Source: Thermosipho ferrireducens
GTDB lineage: Bacteria; Thermotogota; Thermotogae; Thermotogales; Fervidobacteriaceae
DNA length: 64,000 nt
Direction of reading: 5' to 3'
NCBI RefSeq assembly: GCF_017358165.1
Contig: NZ_CP071446.1
Location: 1,116,001 to 1,180,000, forward strand
The stretch's first letter is position 1. Each line of letters opens with the position of its first letter. The notes under the pieces are model-generated. The model was given only the letters and a program-made list of their open reading frames with translations, did no database searches and was not told where the DNA came from. A program made the position numbers and the translations under genes. Of the stretch, positions 25,126 through 33,174 are shown piece by piece.

Positions 25126-25156
25126 TTGACAATATTTTTTTTATTTTACCATAAAT
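25126..25156 (+). promoter_or_regulatory. Promoter of the Cys-rich/beta-helix pair, copy A
   Basis: Consensus TTGACA (25126-25131) lies in AT-rich DNA. The -10 is less exact: CATAAA at 25150-25155 gives an 18-bp spacer. The start codon is about 65 bp downstream. Confidence 0.55.
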
Positions 25157-25222
25157 ATGAATTTAGTTAATAATTATCTTTAAAACAAGAAAATGTTAAC
25201 ATTTTATTTGGGGGTGTTAGAA

Positions 25223-25474
25223 GTGAAAAGATATGCTTTTTGCTTTTTTATTTTTTTGCTTTTTATATTAAGTGGAGTTGGGTTTTCTGAAAAATTTTCT
25301 CTTTATAATTATTTGATAAATAGCAAAGTAAGTATTCTTAGAGAATGTGATGAAAGTTTAACAGAACCTGTTACATATGCTATTTGTGTAAGATATGAAG
25401 ATTCAGATGGATATTTAGATCAGAATTGTTTTGGAATTTGCACATCGTTCTGCGACACGATAAATAATTTCTGA
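25223..25474 (+). CDS. Exported Cys-rich protein, copy A, ending at an in-frame TGA
   Basis: As read to the first stop this is 83 residues. It has a hydrophobic N-terminal signal (RYAFCFFIFLLFILSGVGFS) and then 'SILRECDESLTEPVTYAIC', with cysteines spaced like a disulfide-rich domain. The homologue on the minus strand at 63.3-63.8 kb shares 'ILREC(D/N)ES(L/I)TEP' but runs on to a 'YPC' C-terminus. Here the same frame after the TGA still encodes that C-terminal half, so copy A looks interrupted by one nonsense codon or recoded. The GTG at 25223 follows GGGGGTG. It is the first gene of a pair with the beta-helix protein. Function is unknown. Confidence 0.65.
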   Translation: MKRYAFCFFIFLLFILSGVGFSEKFSLYNYLINSKVSILRECDESLTEPVTYAICVRYEDSDGYLDQNCFGICTSFCDTINNF

Positions 25475-25582
25475 GGAAAATTAGCCTGTAAGTCCAGCTG
25501 TCTGGGAGTTTGTTATAAACCTGAACGAAGATTATGTGTTGAGTATGATACTGTTACAGTATATCCATGTAGAGGAAACTAA
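25475..25582 (+). other. In-frame continuation of the Cys-rich protein after the TGA
   Basis: The frame runs 35 further codons to TAA, encoding 'GKLACKSSCLGVCYKPE' and ending 'YDTVTVYPCRGN'. This aligns with the minus-strand homologue ('GKIAYYACIASCHVACW' to 'ECKTIYPCNSNN'). The conserved cysteines and 'YPC' end show it was coding sequence until recently, or still is if the TGA is read through. Confidence 0.7.
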
Positions 25583-25595
25583 AGGGGGGAGATTT

Positions 25596-26510
25596 ATGGA
25601 AAATTTAAGAAGATGGTTGTTGCTTTTAATTGTATTTTTGATTACTGGTTTTACATTTTCTGAAACATTTATAGTTGAAAATGATCTTCAAAGAGTGATT
25701 AATACAGCAAAAGATGGGGATGTTTTAATATTAAATAATTCTTTTAGTGGAAAAATTGAAATTGTGGGTAAAAGATTGAAGATTGTTGGTAAAAATGAAT
25801 CTGTGGAATTATCTTTTGTCAGTAGAAATACAGAAAATATTTTTAACGAAAAACCTATAATATATTTGGAAGATGCAACGGTTACATTGGAAAATGTAAA
25901 GATAAATGCGTCGAACGTGGTTGGAATCGGAATTTTAAATTCTTCTGTTTATTTAAAAAATGTTACTATCGTATTGAGTAATGGTATAGGAATAGTTTCT
26001 GTTAGCGATGAGAAAAACGAAAGTTACGTGAAACTTGAAATGGTTGAAATTATGGCTAAAAAATACAAGAAAGTTTCAGGAAGAAATGTATCATTAATCT
26101 TCAATGGTGTAGGAGTTTTAGGTTCATATAACACAACTATTGTTGCAAATAATGTTGAGATTTTGGGAATGAAAAAGGGATTTATTTTAGAAAACACGGA
26201 GAGTTACATATTTAACTCCAGTTTTTCTGAAAATGAATTATGTTTAATAATTCTTTCTGGAAATCAAAACATAATAAATAACAAATTTGTGTTAAATGTT
26301 CAGGGCATTGTAGCAGCGAATGATTCTAAAGTTTCATTGGTAAATAATCATTTTGATGAGAATAATCAGGATATAGAATTGTTAACAGAAAGTTGTAATA
26401 GTTGTCCTAATACGAGAAAATTTACAGGGGTCTTAAAAGGTTATTCAAATGTTTCAGGCATCTTTAGCAATAAAACTAAATTTCCCGCTCATTTTTGGGA
26501 GGATATGTAA
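25596..26510 (+). CDS. Exported right-handed beta-helix protein, copy A, with CNSCP tail
   Basis: 304 residues with a signal peptide (LLLLIVFLITGFTFS). The mature start 'TFIVENDLQRVINTAKDGDV' is typical of pectin-lyase/NosD-like parallel beta-helix proteins. Repeats of about 20-25 residues follow, with alternating hydrophobics and many Asn ('NVKINASNVVGIGILNSSVYLKNV'). Near the C-terminus C267 and C270 form 'CNSCPNTRKFTGVLKGY', also found in the homologue at 62.3 kb ('CNSCPHSKQFIGNIEG'). No catalytic residues of polysaccharide lyases are evident, so binding or structure is as likely as catalysis. The ATG follows AAAGGGGGGAG. It lies 13 bp after the Cys-rich gene's final stop and is clearly co-transcribed. 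Confidence 0.82.
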   Translation: MENLRRWLLLLIVFLITGFTFSETFIVENDLQRVINTAKDGDVLILNNSFSGKIEIVGKRLKIVGKNESVELSFVSRNTENIFNEKPIIYLEDATVTLENVKINASNVVGIGILNSSVYLKNVTIVLSNGIGIVSVSDEKNESYVKLEMVEIMAKKYKKVSGRNVSLIFNGVGVLGSYNTTIVANNVEILGMKKGFILENTESYIFNSSFSENELCLIILSGNQNIINNKFVLNVQGIVAANDSKVSLVNNHFDENNQDIELLTESCNSCPNTRKFTGVLKGYSNVSGIFSNKTKFPAHFWEDM

Positions 26511-26557
26511 TGGATCAAATTTATGTTCAAAATGGGGAACGAAGTGGCGAAAGAGAT

Positions 26558-26803
26558 GTCATCATAATGAGTGCCAGCGACGAAGGATCTTATTTTACTA
26601 ATCTCGCCAACACTTGCCAACTTCGCTAATCGTGAGATTGCTCACCTTCCCACTTCTCAGAATGACTATTTTTTCTGTCATTCCGAACGTACGTGAGAAA
26701 TCTATTTTTTACCAGCTCTCGCTAATTTTGCTAACTCTCGCCAAAAACAAGATTCCTCACACTTCGGGTTCGGAATGACATAAGTAAGGGCCAACACTTG
26801 CCA
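26558..26803 (+). repeat. Mosaic of short direct and inverted repeats
   Basis: Four related units are visible: 26558-26590 (GTCAT to GAAGGATCT, forward), 26634-26666 (GAGATTGCTCAC to CAGAATGAC, inverted), 26677-26703 (GTCATTCCGAACG to GAGAAATCT, forward) and 26750-26779 (AGATTCCTCACAC to CGGAATGAC, inverted). An exact 14-bp direct repeat GCCAACACTTGCCA occurs at 26606 and 26790, with variants of CTCTCGCTAA and CTCGCCAA between. The region is less AT-rich than its surroundings and has no coding frame. The units resemble the widespread intergenic GTCATTCTGAGCG...GAAGGATCT repeats. Confidence 0.75.
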
Positions 26804-26865
26804 GATTCATATCCGTTTCCTTGATAGAGACGACAAGAATCAAAAATGTTTAAAGAATTCAAGTA

Positions 26866-26874
26866 TGTTATAAT
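26866..26874 (+). promoter_or_regulatory. Extended -10 promoter of the radical SAM gene
   Basis: TGTTATAAT (TGn plus TATAAT) 38 bp before the start codon, directly after the repeat mosaic. Confidence 0.6.
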
Positions 26875-26911
26875 TATAATTAAGAGAAAGATTTTAGGGT
26901 GGTGTTTTTTT

Positions 26912-27898
26912 ATGAAAAAAATGGCTACTTTTTTTGATGAAAAAGGTGATAAAGTTGTTTGTAATTTGTGTCCGAATCACTGTGTTTTGGGAGACAATGA
27001 AGTTGGAGTTTGTAAAGTCAGGTATAGTGAAGATGGCATTCTTTACACGAAAAATTACGGAGATATATCTTCAATAGCCATGGATCCAATAGAAAAAAAG
27101 CCTTTGTATCATTTCAAACCTGGAACAAAAATATTGTCTATAGGTACCTGGGGTTGTAATTTTAAATGTGGTTTTTGTCAAAATTGGGAAATTTCCCAGG
27201 AAAAACCACCAATTAAAGTTGTTACGCCACAGCAAATAGTTGATATAGCGGTTTCGAGGAATTCATCCGGGATAGCCTACACGTATAGTGAACCAATAGT
27301 GTGGTATGAGTTTGTTCTGGACACGTCCAGGTTGGCTGTAAAAAATGGGCTTTATAACGTTCTTATTACCAATGGTTATATAGAACTTGAACCACTTAAG
27401 TTGCTTATTCAGAATATTCATGCTATGAATATTGACTTGAAAGGTTCCAATAAAGATTTTTACAGAAAAGAGTGTGGAGGCGATTACGAATCTGTTTTGA
27501 AAGTAATAGAATATGCAATAAAATCTGGTGTCTGGGTTGAAGTAACTACTTTGGTTATTCCAGGTAAGAATGATAATGAAGAGGAGCTTATAAACGAATT
27601 CAAAGCTCTATCTGACATAAATAAAGATATACCTCTGCATCTTTCAAGGTACTTTCCTTCGTATAACTATGATATTTCTCCTACGTCTATTGAAAAGCTT
27701 GAGAGACTTTACGATGTCGCCAAGGAGTTTTTAAACTATGTTTATATTGGAAATATTTTTAATAAAAAGTATGAAACTACATATTGTCCAGAATGTCATT
27801 CGGAAATAATATCGCGAGAGGGGTACGATGTTCAAATCAAGAATTTAACAGAGGAGGGGAAATGCAGTATATGCGGCAGAAATATAGCGATAGTATAG
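26912..27898 (+). CDS. amrS: AmmeMemoRadiSam-type radical SAM enzyme (AmrS)
   Basis: A 328-residue radical SAM protein. The 4Fe-4S-SAM motif is C82-x3-C86-x2-C89 ('CNFKCGFC'). The N-terminal Cys region ('VCNLCPNHC', 'GVCKVR') and 'PLYHFKPGTKILSIGTWGC' are hallmarks of the AmrS/PflA-like group in which the AMMECR1 and Memo proteins are usual partners. A C-terminal Cys pair region ('YCPECHSEI', 'CSICGRN') is present. The substrate is unknown. Memo and AMMECR1 genes are not in the window. The ATG at 26912 follows AGGGTGGTG; a longer frame from 26846 would contain the promoter. It overlaps apbE by 37 bp. Confidence 0.88.
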   Translation: MKKMATFFDEKGDKVVCNLCPNHCVLGDNEVGVCKVRYSEDGILYTKNYGDISSIAMDPIEKKPLYHFKPGTKILSIGTWGCNFKCGFCQNWEISQEKPPIKVVTPQQIVDIAVSRNSSGIAYTYSEPIVWYEFVLDTSRLAVKNGLYNVLITNGYIELEPLKLLIQNIHAMNIDLKGSNKDFYRKECGGDYESVLKVIEYAIKSGVWVEVTTLVIPGKNDNEEELINEFKALSDINKDIPLHLSRYFPSYNYDISPTSIEKLERLYDVAKEFLNYVYIGNIFNKKYETTYCPECHSEIISREGYDVQIKNLTEEGKCSICGRNIAIV

Positions 27899-28938
27899 TT
27901 AGATTAACTCGTTTTTCATTGATTGCGTTGGTGGCAATAATCCTTGTAATTGCAGGGATAATAATGGTAATGTTTTTCAGGAATCCGAAAATGTACAGTG
28001 ATTTTGAAACATTTTCTTTAGGAACGTACGTTCATTTAAAGATTTCCACTAAAGCGAATCCTTCTATAATTGCCAGAGAAATTTTTGCAGAAATGGATAG
28101 AATAACGGATAAATTTAATCCATATAAAGAAGGAAGTGTTTTGTATAATCTTAACCACAGTAATGATTGGTTTGAGGTTGATGATGAGACATTTGCTTTA
28201 ATTGATCTGGCATTAAGATACGCAAAAATTAGTGAAGGGACATTTGATCCAGCACTTGGAAGGTTAATAAGTTTATGGGGATTTTCAGACTTTACAGAGA
28301 AAAAAGCGGAGGGTACAGATTTTTTAATTCCAGATGAAGAGGAACTTGAAAAAGCGTTGGGAATGTCGGGTTATAAGAAAATAGAATTGGATTATAACAG
28401 AAGAGCAGTTAAAACAAATGGAGCGTGGATTGATCTTGGTGGAATTGCGAAAGGTTACGCACTTGAAAGAGCATATCAAATAGCTAAATCTGCCGATCCA
28501 AAGACGACTGGTTTTATAGAAGCGGGCGGTGACATAAGAATACTGGGGCCAAAATTTGGGAACGACTATTGGATAATTGGTATTAGGAATCCAAGAGGTG
28601 ACGCAAATGAGAGTATAGATTATATATACGTTAAGAGCGGTGCTATTGCAACAAGTGGTGATTATGAGAGATTTTTTATAAAAGACGGTGTGAGATATCA
28701 TCACATTATTAATCCAAAAAGCGGAAAACCTGCAAAGTATGCTATAAGTGCTACTGTTATCTCTGATGATGCTATTAAAGCAGATGCTTTTTCGACAGCG
28801 GCATTTGTATTGGGGACAAAAGATTGGATTTTTACCCGTACGGTGTTTCCTAAGAATAATACGGAAGTGTTTCTGGTGGCGCCTAATAAAGCTATTTATA
28901 AAACAGATGGATTTGAAAGGTATGAAAAAGTTTACTAA
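27862..28938 (+). CDS. apbE: FAD:protein FMN transferase (ApbE)
   Basis: 358 residues. An N-terminal membrane anchor (FSLIALVAIILVIAGIIMVMFF) carries an extracytoplasmic ApbE domain. Motifs are 'MDRITDKFNPYKEGS', 'YAKISEGTFDPALG', 'IDLGGIAKGYALERA', 'FIEAGGDIRILG' and the metal-binding 'ADAFSTAAFVLG'. ApbE covalently attaches FMN to threonine in proteins such as RnfG/NqrC subunits, usually outside the membrane. Such targets are not in this window. The ATG at 27862 lies four bases after GAGGAGGGGAA, inside the end of amrS, so the two are co-translated. Confidence 0.93.
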   Translation: MQYMRQKYSDSIVRLTRFSLIALVAIILVIAGIIMVMFFRNPKMYSDFETFSLGTYVHLKISTKANPSIIAREIFAEMDRITDKFNPYKEGSVLYNLNHSNDWFEVDDETFALIDLALRYAKISEGTFDPALGRLISLWGFSDFTEKKAEGTDFLIPDEEELEKALGMSGYKKIELDYNRRAVKTNGAWIDLGGIAKGYALERAYQIAKSADPKTTGFIEAGGDIRILGPKFGNDYWIIGIRNPRGDANESIDYIYVKSGAIATSGDYERFFIKDGVRYHHIINPKSGKPAKYAISATVISDDAIKADAFSTAAFVLGTKDWIFTRTVFPKNNTEVFLVAPNKAIYKTDGFERYEKVY

Positions 28939-28954
28939 AAGGAGGTATATGTAA

Positions 28955-29302
28955 GTGAAAAAGTTAAAGAGTTTTGGTGGGAAAAATCTGGGAGGAAGAA
29001 CAAAGCAGTTGAATCAGCTTCAAAAGATTCAGGAGGAAGTTCAGGAAAGAATGAAAAAGGTCGAGGAAAGTTTCTCGCAAATAGAGCTTGAAGTTACAGT
29101 TGGTGGAGGAGCAGTTAAGATAATAGCTACGGCTGATAGAAAAATAAAAGAATTAAACATAGATGATGATCTTTACGAGGACAAAGATATGATGAAAGAT
29201 CTTTTAATTGCTGCGGTTAATGAACTTATGGAAAAGATAGAACAAAAAAGAGAGGAAGAACTTGCAAAAGTAACCCAGGAACTTTTGCCATTTGGTATGT
29301 AA
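28955..29302 (+). CDS. YbaB/EbfC-family nucleoid-associated protein
   Basis: 115 residues. The core '[20 protein letters not shown]', then '[23 protein letters not shown]' and a C-terminal helix ('[27 protein letters not shown]'), match the YbaB/EbfC family. These form a tweezer-shaped dimer that binds DNA. An extra N-terminal tail ([16 protein letters not shown]) is Gly/Lys-rich and may add DNA contacts. The GTG start follows AAAGGAGG. It lies between apbE and a rhomboid gene on the same strand; no recR or dnaX neighbour is present, unlike in many bacteria. Confidence 0.87.
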   Translation: MKKLKSFGGKNLGGRTKQLNQLQKIQEEVQERMKKVEESFSQIELEVTVGGGAVKIIATADRKIKELNIDDDLYEDKDMMKDLLIAAVNELMEKIEQKREEELAKVTQELLPFGM

Positions 29303-29319
29303 CAGTAAGAGGTGTAAAG

Positions 29320-30000
29320 ATGACAAGATATACTTACTATTATTTAATTCTTGTAAATGTTCTTGTTCTATTTTTTATGGAAATAACGAAATTTTTTATA
29401 AGCAACGAAGTACTCATTTATATGCTTTATGGCGCTCAATATGGACCAGTTGTTTCGAGTGGAGAATGGTACAGGATAGCAACTGCTATGTTTGTTCACG
29501 GTGGATTTATACATATAGCGTTTAACATGTACGCGCTATTTTACCTTGGAAGGATAGTTGAGAGTGTTTATGGAACAGATAAATTTCTGAACTTTTATTT
29601 TATAACAGGACTTGTTGGTAACCTTGCAACTCACTTATTTTATTATGATTCATTTTCAGTTGGTGCAAGTGGAGCAATATTTGGCCTTGTGGGAGTGTTG
29701 TTTGCTGCTGGTTTTAGAAAAGATACTCCATATATGCTTAAACCATTGACGGGAACTGCGTTGTTACCTATTGTAATTGTGAATCTTGTACTTGGTTTCA
29801 TGCCAGGAACGAATATAAATAATGCTGCTCATATAGGTGGTTTTTTAAGCGGAATGCTTTTGGGATATTTGGTGCCAATATACGGTTATTCTATCAAATT
29901 TAATCGATTGTGGAAAATATCAAAATGGGGATTAGTGGGTTTTGAAGTATTGGCCTTCGTACTTTTATTGATTACTGATTTAAAAAACTGGTTAAGATAG
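29320..30000 (+). CDS. Rhomboid-family intramembrane serine protease
   Basis: 226 residues with about six membrane segments. The catalytic dyad is S117 in 'VGASGAIFGLVG' and H171 in 'NNAAHIGGFLSGMLLG'. The oxyanion-side 'HGGFIHIAFNMYALFYLG' is also typical. It cleaves membrane-spanning substrates within the bilayer; the substrates are unknown. The ATG follows AAGAGGTGTAAAG, 17 bp after the ybaB stop. A residual C-terminal segment (LVGFEVLAFVLLLITDL) may be an added seventh helix. Confidence 0.93.
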   Translation: MTRYTYYYLILVNVLVLFFMEITKFFISNEVLIYMLYGAQYGPVVSSGEWYRIATAMFVHGGFIHIAFNMYALFYLGRIVESVYGTDKFLNFYFITGLVGNLATHLFYYDSFSVGASGAIFGLVGVLFAAGFRKDTPYMLKPLTGTALLPIVIVNLVLGFMPGTNINNAAHIGGFLSGMLLGYLVPIYGYSIKFNRLWKISKWGLVGFEVLAFVLLLITDLKNWLR

Positions 30001-30015
30001 GAGGGGAGGGGAATT

Positions 30016-31098
30016 TTGAAAAAATTTTTTGTGTTTTTTTTGTTGTTTTATACCTTTTTAGTGTGGGGCAATATGTTAGTTTTATTTCATGATAGTGGGA
30101 TTTATATTTCCACTGTAAGTAACGGTTATGAGATACCTGAAAACTGGGAGCCGTTAACCGTTGATGCTCAAAGGTGGTTTATTGAAACAAAAGAATATAA
30201 TATGAAATTTGTGCTGGCGACAGTTGATGATTTATCCGGGATTGTAACGGTGGATGATGGTTATTATGTCGATTCTGATGGGAATAAGTATGCTTTCATT
30301 GACGGTAATCTTTTTGGGAAGGTTTATCGTCAGGAGAGTAGTAAAAGATATTTATTATTCGACTCTAAAATAGCTACGGCAACTTTTAAAGTTCCATCAT
30401 TATTTGAGATTTATTATGTTTTAAAAAATGATGAATTGTTTCAGTTTTTTAGAGTGAAAAGTGATGTGGACGAAGCGTTTGTTGTTGCTGTTTTATCACC
30501 GGCTGGTGGCTATATTAAGCAAAGAAGCTATGCGATGATGAGTGAAGGAATTAATAGTCTTGGTAAAAAGATTTATATTTTAGGCGAACTTGATGGATTG
30601 AAAAATGGAATGAATATTTTAAGAAAGACATTGAAAATAGAACGCGAAGATTATAATTTCGTGTATTTAAACTTTAAAAGTTCAACAAACTCCTGGATAC
30701 CAGCCCAGCGTATAATTAGACTGAAAACACCAGAACAACTTCCACGGGGAAGAATTGTTGTATGGTCACCTGTAAATGGATATACACTTCCTCTGGATGA
30801 AGTTTATTTGCCAGATGTTGAAAGTGAGACAGAAATAAATCTTGGTTCTTCCTGGGAAGGCTGGTATAAATGGCAACTTGAAAAATTGTTAAAGTACAGC
30901 CAAAGAACCATGGTAAAAGGTACGCTATTTATAAAAGGAAAGGGTAAGTTTTTAATAAAAATTTCTGGTAATAATATTAAAGATTTAAAGACCAATGCTA
31001 ACATATTATCCGTAGCTGGAGACTATGCGCTTTTGCAGGTGAATTTAAAGGGTTACGCTAAAATTAATCTGGAATTTAGCGTGGAACATTATTATTGA
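30016..31098 (+). CDS. Exported protein of unknown function
   Basis: 360 residues with a clear signal peptide (KKFFVFFLLFYTFLVWG). The mature part is rich in aromatic residues and beta-strand patterns, with no cysteines that suggest metal binding. Segments include 'ENWEPLTVDAQRWF' early and 'LNLGSSWEGWYKWQLEKLL'-like 'INLGSSWEGWYKWQLEKL' late. No family was recognised; a periplasmic beta-sandwich or outer-envelope protein is plausible. The TTG start follows GAGGGGAGGGG. It is last in the plus-strand run beginning at amrS and ends 2 bp from the convergent fliI stop, with no terminator visible between them. Confidence 0.7.
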   Translation: MKKFFVFFLLFYTFLVWGNMLVLFHDSGIYISTVSNGYEIPENWEPLTVDAQRWFIETKEYNMKFVLATVDDLSGIVTVDDGYYVDSDGNKYAFIDGNLFGKVYRQESSKRYLLFDSKIATATFKVPSLFEIYYVLKNDELFQFFRVKSDVDEAFVVAVLSPAGGYIKQRSYAMMSEGINSLGKKIYILGELDGLKNGMNILRKTLKIEREDYNFVYLNFKSSTNSWIPAQRIIRLKTPEQLPRGRIVVWSPVNGYTLPLDEVYLPDVESETEINLGSSWEGWYKWQLEKLLKYSQRTMVKGTLFIKGKGKFLIKISGNNIKDLKTNANILSVAGDYALLQVNLKGYAKINLEFSVEHYY

Positions 31099-31100
31099 AT

Positions 31101-32423
31101 TTAAGATAAAGCTTTTTTTGCAAGAGAGATGAGATATTCTACTGTATCATTATATGATATTCTTTCTTCTATTGCTTGTTTTAGAAATCGGTTAATTTCT
31201 GGCATCATTTCTATTGATTTATCGATTTTTGGGTTGGTTCCTTTTTTGTAAGCCCCAACGTCTATTAGATCTTTAGCGTCATAGTAAGTTGCCATAAGAT
31301 CTTTAAGTGTCATTGCAGCATTGATATGCTCAGTGCTAACTATATCTTTCATAAGCCTGCTTACACTCATTAATACATCTATTGCTGGATAGTGAGCCAT
31401 TTCAGCAAGTTTTCTTGAAAGTATTATGTGTCCGTCCACTATTCCTCGAACTGTGTCTGATATAGGTTCGTTGAAGTCGTCCGCTTCTACCAGTACAGTG
31501 TAGATTCCCGTAATGCTTCCTTTATCGGAATTGCCAGCACGTTCTAATATTTTTGGAAGTCCGGCAAACACACTTGGAGTGTATCCTCTTGTTGTTGGTG
31601 GTTCGCCTGTAGCCAGGCCGATTTCTCTTTGTGCTATAGCCCATCTGGTGAGTGAGTCGACCATAAGTAGTACGTTATAACCTTTGTCTCTAAAATATTC
31701 TGCTATAGCAGTAGCTGTTAGAAGAGCTTTAACTCTTAAAAGTGCTGGTTGATCTGAAGTTGAGACGACGACTACTGATCTTTTTAAACCTTCTTCTTTA
31801 AGATCTTTTTCAATAAATTCACGGACCTCTCTACCGCGTTCTCCTATAAGCGATATAACGTTGATATCAGCAGATGTATTTCTGGCTATCATACCCAGAA
31901 GTGTGCTTTTCCCAACGCCACTTCCAGCAAATATTCCGATTCTTTGTCCAAGGCCAAGTGTGATAAATCCATCAATTGCACGTACCCCTACAGAAAGTGG
32001 TTTAGAAATTCTTTTTCTTATTAAAGGGTTGGGGGCTTCTCGAACTATTGGAACTTTCTCTTTTGTGTATATACTTTTCCCATCCAGCGGCCTGCCAATA
32101 GCGTCAATAACTCTTCCAAGTAATTCTTCAGAAACTTTGACATTTAATGTCTCTCCTGTTCTAAGAATTTGACATCCTCGTTTTAATCCGGAAATATCTT
32201 CTAAAGGCATCAAAATAACTCCGTTATCCTTAAATCCAACTACTTCTGCGTAAAATTTTTTGTTGTCAGTTACTATTTTGCAAATTTCTCCCAAGAACGC
32301 ATCTGGCCCTTTTGATTCAATTGTCAAACCTATTATTTTATTAACAGCTCCAATTGTTGAATATGGATTAAACTCTGCCAATGTTTGTTTTAGAAGTTCC
32401 ATTCTTTTCAAGAGTTTATTCAT
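31101..32423 (-). CDS. fliI: Flagellar export ATPase FliI
   Basis: A 440-residue F1-beta-like ATPase. The P-loop 'GIFAGSGVGKSTL' is at 164-176, followed by 'SLIGERGREVREFIE', 'LLMVDSLTRWAIAQREIGL', 'GEPPTTRGYTPSVFAGLP' and 'DTVRGIVDGHIILSRKLAE', the standard FliI/YscN series. It energises export of flagellar subunits with FliH as negative regulator. The gene overlaps fliH by eight bases on the same strand. No other flagellar genes are here, so this is a detached fragment of the flagellar regulon. Confidence 0.95.
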   Translation of the reverse strand: MNKLLKRMELLKQTLAEFNPYSTIGAVNKIIGLTIESKGPDAFLGEICKIVTDNKKFYAEVVGFKDNGVILMPLEDISGLKRGCQILRTGETLNVKVSEELLGRVIDAIGRPLDGKSIYTKEKVPIVREAPNPLIRKRISKPLSVGVRAIDGFITLGLGQRIGIFAGSGVGKSTLLGMIARNTSADINVISLIGERGREVREFIEKDLKEEGLKRSVVVVSTSDQPALLRVKALLTATAIAEYFRDKGYNVLLMVDSLTRWAIAQREIGLATGEPPTTRGYTPSVFAGLPKILERAGNSDKGSITGIYTVLVEADDFNEPISDTVRGIVDGHIILSRKLAEMAHYPAIDVLMSVSRLMKDIVSTEHINAAMTLKDLMATYYDAKDLIDVGAYKKGTNPKIDKSIEMMPEINRFLKQAIEERISYNDTVEYLISLAKKALS

Positions 32424-33099
32424 TCTTAAGCACCTCTTCTATCATTTCCTGCAATAGTTTTTTCTGGAAGCTTAGTGATGTATTTATAATACCGGACTCT
32501 GTTTCGACTATAACTCCATTATCTACCTGTGTACTTTCAATTATTTCTATACCTTTATCTTTTATTGAGGATAACAAATCTTCAGGGAGAATTTTTATAT
32601 CTTCTGGATTAAGAAATATTTTTACCTTGTTCATTGCGATTATGTGATCTAATATTTTTCGCAATTTGCGTTCAGTTACACTGGAATCAATTTGTGTTTC
32701 AAGAAACTTGAAAATAACAAGCTCAATAATTTCTTTTAAACTTTTAATTATTGTTTCTATATTTTCATTTAATTTGTTTTCGTATTCTTTGGTTATGTTG
32801 TCAATCTGAGTTTTTAATTGTTTTATAAAAGTTTCTTTTTCGTTTTCTTTGCTTGCTATAATTTCATCTGCGGTGTTACGCGCATTGTTTAAAATTTCAT
32901 TTGACTTTTTTTCGGCATCTTTTATAATTTTCATAGCTTCCTGTTGAGCCGACAAAATAATTTCGTTAGCTTTTTCCTGCGCTTTCTGAATTATTTTTTC
33001 GAATTCTTTTTCTTCTTTTTCTTCTTTGGTTTTCAATGTATTTTTTGTATTAATAATTTCGGGTACGTCTAAATATACAAATCTTTTTTTTATTATCAT
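32416..33099 (-). CDS. fliH: FliH-like flagellar export ATPase regulator
   Basis: 227 residues. The long, strongly charged N-terminal half (EEKEEKEFEKIIQKAQEKA, then 'ARNTADEIIASKENEKETF') is predicted as continuous helix and coiled coil. The C-terminal part 'KILPEDLLSSIKDKGIEIIE' with 'VDNGVIVETESGIINTSL' matches the FliH/HrpE/V-ATPase subunit E C-terminal fold. FliH dimers bind the FliI N-terminus. Position directly before fliI with overlap supports the call, as FliH is too variable to identify on sequence alone. The ATG follows AGAAGGTG. Confidence 0.85.
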   Translation of the reverse strand: MIIKKRFVYLDVPEIINTKNTLKTKEEKEEKEFEKIIQKAQEKANEIILSAQQEAMKIIKDAEKKSNEILNNARNTADEIIASKENEKETFIKQLKTQIDNITKEYENKLNENIETIIKSLKEIIELVIFKFLETQIDSSVTERKLRKILDHIIAMNKVKIFLNPEDIKILPEDLLSSIKDKGIEIIESTQVDNGVIVETESGIINTSLSFQKKLLQEMIEEVLKNE

Positions 33100-33124
33100 T
33101 TTTTCACCTTCTAAATATTATAGA

Positions 33125-33159
33125 TGAAAAAACGCTGGCTGTTTTTACAGCAGCCAGCG
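33125..33159 (-). terminator. Terminator of ackA
   Basis: On the minus strand CGCTGGCTG and CAGCCAGCG form a 9-bp stem with loop CTGTAAAAA, followed by six T. It separates ackA from fliH, so the flagellar genes need their own promoter or read-through. Confidence 0.88.
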
Positions 33160-33174
33160 AAACTGAAATAATTT

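Noticed and set aside
25472-25474. Selenocysteine at the in-frame TGA
   Set aside because: The aligned residue in the intact homologue is not cysteine, no suitable SECIS-like hairpin is evident right after the TGA, and selenoproteins are not expected here. A nonsense change is simpler.
26558-26803. CRISPR array
   Set aside because: The units alternate in direction and vary in length and spacing; there are no regular direct repeats with unique spacers and no cas genes nearby.
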